From Catonia carolina (lineage: Eukaryota > Arthropoda > Insecta > Hemiptera > Achilidae), in assembly GCA_035578175.1 (NCBI GenBank), contig JAQMRL010000008.1:64885041-64949040 (forward strand): a stretch of 64,000 bases of DNA, written 5' to 3'. The notes below the pieces were generated by a model that was not told where the DNA came from, ran no database searches, and saw nothing but the letters and a program-made list of their open reading frames with translations. The translations under genes and the position numbers were made by a program. Positions 56,726 to 64,000 of this stretch are shown piece by piece (the first letter of the stretch is position 1; each line of letters opens with the position of its first letter).

Positions 56726-57304
56726 ACTAGTACTATATATTAAGTCCCTACCAAAGTGTCATTTCAGTCTTCGTTGGATATTTCCTTCTTCGTGCCACAT
56801 GTAAGTTTACTCCACAAACTAAGATGTAGCCTAACATTCTAGTGGTGCCTCTACCATTGCCAAGGTTTTCCAAAATATTATTGTCTGGTGTACCATTTAA
56901 AGTGTGCCAAGATATTTATCTGATAGTGTTACAATCTACTGACCCCTTTTCGGTTTGTGTATTTTTTCTAACCCTCCAATGAACATATATTCAGTTTTCC
57001 AATATTAATATCCAGTATCCGCTTATCATAAGCTTCGGTCAACTTTCGAGTCGTATATTTTACATGCTGTTCATTTACATCCAAAATTTATAAATTATCA
57101 GTAGACAAATTGTAGACATTTCCGTTCCCAATTCCAACACTTATCCCTGAAAACTTTCTAGTTCAGTTCTTAAGAACAGAATTTATAAACATTTTAAAAA
57201 GAACTGGAGACAGAAATCTCTGCCTGGCCCCCTTGTTTACAATAAAATAATCAGAATAACACTTATGCTAATCCAAACACAACTTCTTGCAGCTATGTTT
57301 TAAT
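56726..57304. other. Intergenic DNA, nothing recognised
   Basis: No supported gene or repeat. Confidence 0.35.
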
Positions 57305-57428
57305 TAACCCACCGGGTTGGTCTAGTGGTAAAGTCGTTGCTGCGAGTCAGCTAATTTTCGGAGACGAAGGTTCCTAGTTCAAATTCTGGTAAAGGTAATT
57401 ACTTTTATACCGATTTGAATACTAGACA
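57305..57428 (+). repeat. tRNA-derived SINE, family T1, 5' half
   Basis: Head GGGTTGGTCTAGTGGTAAAG and B-box-like AGTTCAAATTC; the body stops after TTTGAATACTAG. Confidence 0.7.
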
Positions 57429-58139
57429 TTCTCTAGCATGAATGAGATTGTAGATGCGTTAGTGTAAATAATAATAGTGATAAATCAGGTTAGTTCCAAG
57501 AAACGGTTAGTCTTTAGTGTACGAATCGTTAGGTATAATATAGGCCTATTGTTATGACGGCTACCTGAGAGGGTGGGTATATCTATTTAGATAATTATTT
57601 ATTCTGTAAAGGTGTTGTAACCTTTTATTTAATGTGTTTACTTTCAGAATCTGACAAAAAGACTTCGTATTTTTTACTATTATTTCCATAGATTACGTAT
57701 ATAAACGTAGCCTGTTTGGTTAGTTTAGACTTGGTTTATCTCAGCGGGTGAATTGTGTAGTTAAAGGCAATTGTGTATCAGGAAGCAGTTGACGTTTATT
57801 ATTTATTTAAAGTGTCTTGATTGTAGTAATTGTAGTTTATTAGCAGATTCAAGTAAGATTTTTATTAATAAAGATTTATTTAACGGAAAAATCACCCAAA
57901 TACAAACAGGTCATCAAGGACCACAACCACAACAGAAAAGAGAGTATAAGAAGAGGGAATTTTCAGAAGCAGCCAAACAGAAGCGTGCTCAGAACATGAG
58001 AGAATAATATGCCAAAAAGAGACTGAAAGCTTCCAAATTGACTGAAGTGGTCCATTGTGGCTTAACAAGCACTAAAAAACAAGATTTATTTGTAATAAAA
58101 CTTATAATTTTAAATGATAGTTTGTTAACTATTATTTAT
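57429..58139. other. Intergenic DNA with an unclassified ORF tail
   Basis: A plus-strand frame ending at 58007 has a basic, Gln/Lys/Arg-rich C-terminus (KREYKKREFSEAAKQKRAQN). I cannot assign it; a retroelement tail is possible. Confidence 0.25.
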
Positions 58140-58265
58140 TTTATCCATATCCCGAAACGGAGCTTAACAATAAGTGTCACAATATCATCCTGATCTCATT
58201 GGGGAATGAATTTACTTTTGTTTTTAAATTGAACAAATTGCAACATACACACAATAGGGATAAAA
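58140..58265 (+). repeat. tRNA-derived SINE, family T1, 3' part
   Basis: ATCCTGATCTCATTGGGG, then AAATTGAACAAATTGCAACA, matches the tail region of the 30.7-kb copy. Confidence 0.5.
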
Positions 58266-59051
58266 AAATTTAATTAATAGGGGAATGATTGTAAGTTGCA
58301 GGCAAACAATGGTTCCAAGAATCGTTTCAAAATTGTACACATTTTTACATTTTGAACGTGGTCGTCTTTTTAATTCAATTTACAGGAGGAAGAACAGTTT
58401 CTCTTTTCTGAAAAGAAAACTAACCGTATAACCTAAATGAAATTCCTTTATAATGAGAAATCATTTTGTACGAAATGATTGATGAAAGAACGCTACTTTG
58501 GTGAACATTTTTAATTAAATTCATACTAGGATGAGGAAATAATGATGATGATGATCAGAATTTTAAATTTTTTGTTGGTAAAAAAGGGGCGTCATTTAGA
58601 GGAGGGTTTTTGCAAAATGAGTTGTAAGTTTGATGTTTCATAGGAAACAGTTTAGAGGAAGAGAGGAGTTATTAAAAGGATTAACGCTGATGGAATATTT
58701 AGAAGGTGGTTATGCTCATAGATTGATAGCGCTTCACTTTAATGAGCGTCTTTCCTAAAGCGAAATACAAATAACTAAACGCATACCCTCTACTTTGTCA
58801 TCGATCATTTATTAAACCCACCAAAATATCATTTTAATAGTCTCCTCGATTTATAAATTATTTTCATACAACCGGAAATGTAACAACAAACTTACAAATT
58901 CACTAATTTAACAATAAATGATTCTCATCAACAAAATTATTGATAAATTTTAAAATCGGGCATCTCTGTGGTGTAATGGAAGTGTGTGTAGACTACAAAC
59001 CCAAAAATCCGGATTTAATAATATATTTGGTTAGAAATTTGAACAAGTTAA
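58266..59051. other. Intergenic DNA, possible degenerate tRNA-like head
   Basis: TCTGTGGTGTAATGGAAGTG at about 58966 resembles an A-box region. A short GATGATGATGAT run lies at 58541. Nothing else recognised. Confidence 0.3.
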
Positions 59052-60139
59052 TAGAGCGGACGCCAAATAAGCTTCCGGTTTTCTGAAGTGTGCAGAAAGT
59101 TTATTTTGGTAATGGCGCGCTCGGTTGCCTCAGCGAGTAGTGGGGGTCAGTGCTGTACCAGCTGTGAACAAAGCACGTCGCTCTCGCAACGTTATACATC
59201 AGCTGACCCGAAAAATTAGGTAATAATGTTGTAAAGTCCAGCCTCTCTTAGTTTGCTCGTAACTTAAACAAATAATGACGTCACTGAGCATGCGCATCAT
59301 ATCAAAATGCGTGCACGCTGATTATAAAGTAACAACAAAATACTTTTAAAAGTATTTTTCTAAATGAAATTGTTAGGCCTACATCATACTGTATCATGAC
59401 TGATGTTTTAAGTGCTTTAAGTACTTATAATTTAAAACATAGTTAACTTAATAGGAATACGACATCCGTAAAGTCGCAGACTCTAGCGTGCACCCTGTAG
59501 TAGGTGGCTTTTGTTTGTTGACAGTAGGAGCAAACTAAGAACGGCTGAACTAATATGTGGTATAGCTTGAGTCCCAGCTCCGTGTAGTTGGAAGGAATGC
59601 AATGCGTTGTTATAGTAATGGGAGAATGAATGAGTTAGTAGTATTTCAAAGCGATGCATTTGTAGTGGTAGCGTGTACTAACTAGACTAAAAAACTATTC
59701 TTATCATCCGGCGCATTAATTTAACAAATACCGACCGGGTTATTAACTTGGTCGGATTCATAACATTTAACTTTCTAATTTATATAAAAATATGTAAATA
59801 AATAAATGTAATAAATACAAACAAATATTTTAAATACGGAAAGTTTGAAAACGAATGTTTTTATTAGAGTAATACAACAATCGTATTTCCAGCATGCATC
59901 CACTCATTTCTTATAAATCTCACCCGTACCCCCGCAACTACACTGAGCTTGGACCCGACCTATAGGCGTTGTATACAATGTTTACAACTGAATGTTTTTA
60001 ACGTCGCTAATAGACAATAATTTAAATCGTTTAGAACATGTAATTTAATAGGCAGTTCGGTACTAAAACACGAAATCTACCGACTGAATCCGAACTGTTC
60101 GCGCAGCTACACCGGCAAGCTTTTTTGGCGTCCGCTCTA
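59052..60139. mobile_element. TIR element, 1088 bp, no ORF
   Basis: The left end TAGAGCGGACGCCAAATAAG is the near-perfect inverse of the right end (CTTTTTTGGCGTCCGCTCTA). A second inverted pair (AGTTTGCTCGTA at 59250s, GAGCAAACTAAGAACGGCTG at 59530s) lies inside. No coding capacity. A target duplication is not evident. Confidence 0.75.
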
Positions 60140-60214
60140 CCATCCTTTTGTTCCTTGACGCACAGTAGTTGATATTAATCATGATGGTCACATACGATTT
60201 TAACCACTGAATTT

Positions 60215-60398
60215 TCCATTTCAATTTTTTTTTGTTTATTTAAAGTCGCATCAAAATTTTGGTCATTTGCGACTACGGTGGGTTAAGATACTCTAACGAT
60301 GGGTTTTGGCAGGTAATAATTTCCAGAATCAGCCGGGAATCGAACCCGGGACCTCGGCTTAGTAGACTAGAGCGCTAACCACTACGCCACAGAAGATG
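60215..60398 (-). repeat. tRNA-derived SINE, family T3
   Basis: Minus strand: head GTGGCGTAGTGGTTAGCGCT, perfect B box GGTTCGATTCC, a body shared with 38.7 kb and a poly(A)-like tail (the T run at 60227-60235). The body beyond the tRNA-like part excludes a plain tRNA gene. Confidence 0.8.
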
Positions 60399-60407
60399 TC
60401 ATATTAA

Positions 60408-60460
60408 TTTTTACTTTCTCTTGCCTATATGAATATATAGGAAGGAAAGTATTATTTTCT
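60408..60460 (-). repeat. RepB terminal fragment
   Basis: TTTTACTTTCTCTTGCCTAT and GGAAGGAAAGTATTATTTTC are the inverse of the RepB end; about 50 bp only. It is followed by ATA/TAA-rich simple sequence (60530-60650). Confidence 0.7.
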
Positions 60461-60697
60461 CCTTGAAAATAATACTTGTTAATAATTAGTACAGAGTGAT
60501 AAAAATAGTGGTCTACAAATTTATATTTATTTATAAATATAAATAAAATAATAATATAATAAAAATAATAATAATAATATATAATATAATAATAATAATT
60601 ATAATATAATATAATAATAATATAAATATAAATAATAATTGTATATTTATTTAATAGTGGTTTACAAATTTATTTAGTAGAAATTGTATATGAACAT

Positions 60698-61085
60698 GCC
60701 CAAACAGGCAGTGGAGTGTTAAAAATTTTGCACAATCAGTTAGTTGCAGGGTTAAAAAACATAGTTCTGTTTCTTACCACATGGTCAGCCAATTAAATGA
60801 CTGAATCATTTAAGAACAGAAGAGGTAGAGGTGTAAAAGACACTAATCAGTGTCATTTCCTCTGAAAGTAATGAATTTCATTATACAGCCAGACCCTGTG
60901 TTAAATGAAGTGAGGTTGTCATTTGCAGTGTGAAAAATATGTGCTTTCCAGAGGGCCTGGCATGCTGATAAGCATACTATTTCAACTAAGTGAAGAAGGC
61001 CATGGTAAACCACCTCACTCCTCGTTTTACTTACCAAAACCTCTACAGGTTCAAACCAGCTTTTCGGCTGATGACCTATACAACA
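60698..61085 (+). repeat. RepA copy 11, full length
   Basis: Sense copy from CAGGCAGTGGAGTGTT to GCTGATGACCTATACAACACAC. The ORF start MNFIIQPDPVLNEVRLSF is present, then a stop. Confidence 0.85.
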
Positions 61086-61266
61086 CACAACGTATATGAA
61101 CATAATATATAACACACACATAAAACTTGTGAAAAAGTTTTCCTTCTACCAAAAATTGATTAAACAAATTATCACAAAAGGTGATGGTGTCAGTCAGTGA
61201 TAACTACAAATCTTTAATCATCACTTCTTGTTGTGCTCATTATTTTTAGTTTCATTCCTGTGTGCA

Positions 61267-61565
61267 TGTTACAATCTGTTTAATTAAGAAAAATATGCAA
61301 ACCCATGATCGAATGACATGAGGATGATACGCATGATGTTCAAATGAGTCTTGTACAGACTCAGACTGACCATTTCTGAGAAAATATGGTTAATTGAACC
61401 CAAACTATTTAAGTAAACCAGTTACCACAAATTCAAATCCATACAAAGGTAACTTTGAAGGTTTACCTTCACTAGGTTTGAACAATGCAACCTTCGTCTC
61501 CAAAAATCAGCTGTTAAACAGCTGACTCGCATCAACGCCTTAACCATGGGACCAACCCAATTGGT
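61267..61565 (-). repeat. tRNA-derived SINE, family T1
   Basis: Minus strand: ATTGGGTTGGTCCCATGGTT head, a B-box-like GTTCAAACCT, and the conserved tail near 61270. Confidence 0.7.
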
Positions 61566-62650
61566 CACAACAAAAAATTAATTAATTATAAGATTTATTA
61601 AATCTACTAATTATTATCAGGAATTACTACATTATTAAAACAAAACTGTTGCCAACAGAACCAAGGTCATCTGATAAATGTATGGATTACGTTCTAGTTA
61701 CAACTTAAAAGTGATCTTGAAGTAACCTGATCTTGGTAAATTAAGTTTTTTATTGCTTCATTATTTATTATAAAATATACTTTCAGTTGTATACTGAAAT
61801 TATGTATTCATTATTTATACAATAATATATAGTAGATTGGTTGTCTTAAAGGTTGCTTCAAGAAGTTCAATTTTCACAGACTGAGTAGACAATAGAGTTG
61901 CTGGGTGAGTGTCATCCATAAATATACAATACAATCATTCTACAAAGCAGAGGTGATTCAATACATGTGAGTTTAGAACAGGAATACCAGTTCACAGGCA
62001 GCTGTGTTTAATAAACAATCTACCACATAATCTGTACACACAATTCATCACCTAACCTAGCAATTGGACTTCACATGAGTTTGTTGCTAGACTCAGAGAG
62101 GTTGCAATAAATTTTGGATAGCAAATATCAAAGGAATTAATTAGGCCAATGTAGTTATTAAACAAGTTTTTTAAATATGTAAATAGAAAGGCTAATGTCA
62201 GATAATTATCAAACTGTGGTTATAAACTTGCTTAAACTAAGAATTGAACTGCGTTTTAATTAATTTTGATGTAGATTCTGAAATTAAGGTTGTCAAACCA
62301 ATACAGAGTACTTCAAAATTAATGTGGCAATTTGAAATTTTTTTGGTTGCATTTTTTATGGTAAGGACTCCTAACACAGGCTTGGCAGGGTTATTTTTGT
62401 TTTCTACGTATAAAAATTTACAAAACCCTCGATCTCCAAAAAGGTCAGTGAAGAGCTGACTATTTTCAGATTTAACAAAATGGAATAATTTGATTTGAAA
62501 AAAGAAGACTTCTGTAGAAATGCACCACCAAGTCTTTATAGAAGCCACTAAGTGATGTGGCATGGTGAGGTAAATTTTATTTTTTAAATATTCTTAGATT
62601 AATCAGGAATTTGGAAAATAATAACAATTGAAGATGACAAATTTGCACTT
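61566..62650. other. Intergenic DNA, no gene recognised
   Basis: A minus-strand ORF at 62237-62563 has no recognisable domain. Confidence 0.35.
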
Positions 62651-63020
62651 GGAGAGCTGCATGTTAAAGAAAGGTTGATCGGAATTAGCCCAGTGGGAGT
62701 TGAGCGTAAACTCGACAAAGAAACCCTTTATCCTTTAAATATAACAGATGGTAGAATGGATGACACCCGACTGACAAAACAAAGTTTTAAAACACCAAAC
62801 AATAGACCTCGGATAAATGGTTTAAAGAAGTCAGAAAAGATATTGAGAAAACTGAAATAAACCAAACGAAATTCAGACAACTAATTAAAAAATTTAAGGG
62901 TTCCCATGAAGAGCAAAAACAAAACACCGGGTGAACAGAAGCAAGGAGAAAAGCATACAGTGAACGAATACTAAGAATTTGGGCTGCAAAAACAGCTTCC
63001 AGAAACTTCTAAAGTTCCTC
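62650..63020 (+). pseudogene. LINE C-terminal tail
   Basis: FKEVRKDIEKTEINQTKFRQ and then EARRKAYSERILRIWAAKTA match the K-x-x-R-x-x-H/Y-S-E-R-x-x-x-x-W ending common in insect non-LTR proteins. Shifts and a stop before TEARRK are present. Confidence 0.5.
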
Positions 63021-63844
63021 ACATGGTCTAAAATTGGGCCTATGCGAGGAAATAAATATAGTTTAGATGTTGTGAAAGAATCCTAAATGTGAACTGGTGT
63101 GCTTGAAGTCAGTCGGCACGTGAACAGTGCCACAGTCATGAACTGAAACAGTTGTTCACATGAACTGCTTACTGCCAATAAATAAAGTTTACGTGTTAGT
63201 ATGTACAAATTCACAACCCAGTACCAAAAAAAACCAATGCAAAGAAATTGTGCGGTAGAAGTATGCATACAAATTCAAATACTCAATTGAACAATTAGGT
63301 TAATCAAACTATTCACAGTGGGTTATATAATACTTGTTAGCAGGTGATTATTGAATCAGTTTTTAAACTGTTGGGTTAACATGTTTGCATGTGTCCTTAT
63401 AGTATAGGCTTACACTAGATAGTTTGTTCTGGAATAGGCGATGCTATTTTCTTCACCTTATAAAAAGTTACCTGAAGAATAGCTATACTCTTAAAGACAC
63501 AAATAAAATCTAAAAGCCACAGTGATTAATTTTTTTAGTCATACAAAAGAGGAAGATCAAAGTTTATAAAAATAAACTTCAGTAACACAAAACACTAATA
63601 ATTTTTTAACTTATTACAATACAGAACTGTCCCTAATATAACTTATATCCTCAATTGATAAAAAAACTATATCAAGGTTAAGCCATATACCAACAACATG
63701 ACTATTGCCCAATTAGGGTGAATTCAAAAAGTCAGCTGATATCAATTTTGAAAATATGCTTAATGCAGAGTGTATATTATAACACAACTGAAACAAAATT
63801 TACATTTTTGTGTGGAAAGTATAAATAAGTTTTAAAAGTAAACT
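63021..63844. other. Intergenic DNA, nothing recognised
   Basis: AT-rich with no supported feature. Confidence 0.35.
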
Positions 63845-64000
63845 GCTCTGTCCACTGTAAACAGTGGGTAGAGTATGTGGAGAGGATGAGCGAGAATAGG
63901 ATACCTAAGCAGGCGCTGGGTTACAAACCGGAGGGAAGAAGAGACTGAGGATGTCCAAAGAAGAGATGGGCAGATTTCAGAGGTTCGGAACAGGTAGGGA
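63845..64000 (+). pseudogene. LINE C-terminal fragment running off the window
   Basis: WVEYVERMSENRIPKQALGY, then KPEGRRD, a stop and KKRWADFRGSEQVG, in the same family as the minus-strand piece at 36.4 kb (small frame adjustments). Confidence 0.65.

Noticed and set aside
60300..60385. tRNA gene on the minus strand
   Set aside because: The head is tRNA-like with a perfect B box, but it continues into a SINE body shared with 38.7 kb, so it is a SINE.
62237..62563. 108-aa minus-strand ORF as a gene
   Set aside because: No recognisable family feature, and it overlaps an opposite-strand ORF of equal plausibility.

Overview
This window is eukaryotic, almost certainly from an insect and plausibly a hemipteran. 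It is AT-rich, has long introns, and is crowded with non-LTR retrotransposon tails, tRNA-derived SINEs and Tc1/mariner elements. The only host protein-coding genes I can support are three tandem paralogues on the minus strand. They encode small GNAT-fold N-acetyltransferases of the insect arylalkylamine N-acetyltransferase-like (dopamine NAT-like) type. I cannot name the species.

The GNAT cluster occupies about 4.0-26.9 kb, transcribed right to left. Gene A runs from 26933 to 21949, gene B from 17572 to 13817 and gene C from 7049 to 4024. Each has a first coding exon of exactly 264 nt (88 codons) ending in phase 0 at a GT donor. Each has a last coding exon of 112-114 codons entered in phase 0 after a pyrimidine-rich AG acceptor. 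The introns are 2.4-4.4 kb and full of repeats. All six exons are open. All three proteins share unusual residues where characterised insect NATs carry catalytic ones: D-M-P-L instead of an E-P-L motif, and A-Y-M instead of Y-S. Gene C has also lost the glycine of the acetyl-CoA loop.

The rest is repeat-derived. RepA is a repeat of about 390 bp with eleven copies, an (AAC)n tail and a recurrent ORF of about 70 codons. RepB is an element of 0.8-1.2 kb with subterminal inverted repeats. Two RepB copies are bounded by direct duplications of 136-197 bp. There are several tRNA-derived SINE families with recognisable B boxes, one with a 13-bp target duplication. There is a nearly complete mariner (34.3-35.6 kb) broken by three stop codons, mariner ends at 47 and 56 kb, and a deleted Tc1/mariner-like copy with TIRs of about 70 bp. 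Other TIR or foldback elements lie at 5.8, 21.3, 28.8, 48.7 and 59.1 kb. LINE C-termini and 3' tails, including one R1-clade copy, are scattered throughout. Two long microsatellites are (AAG)n at 28.1 kb and (AC)n at 50.5 kb.

The right half (27-64 kb) holds no host gene that I recognise. The most interesting observations are the altered active site shared by the GNAT paralogues, the long duplications around RepB, and several apparently uncatalogued nested repeats.
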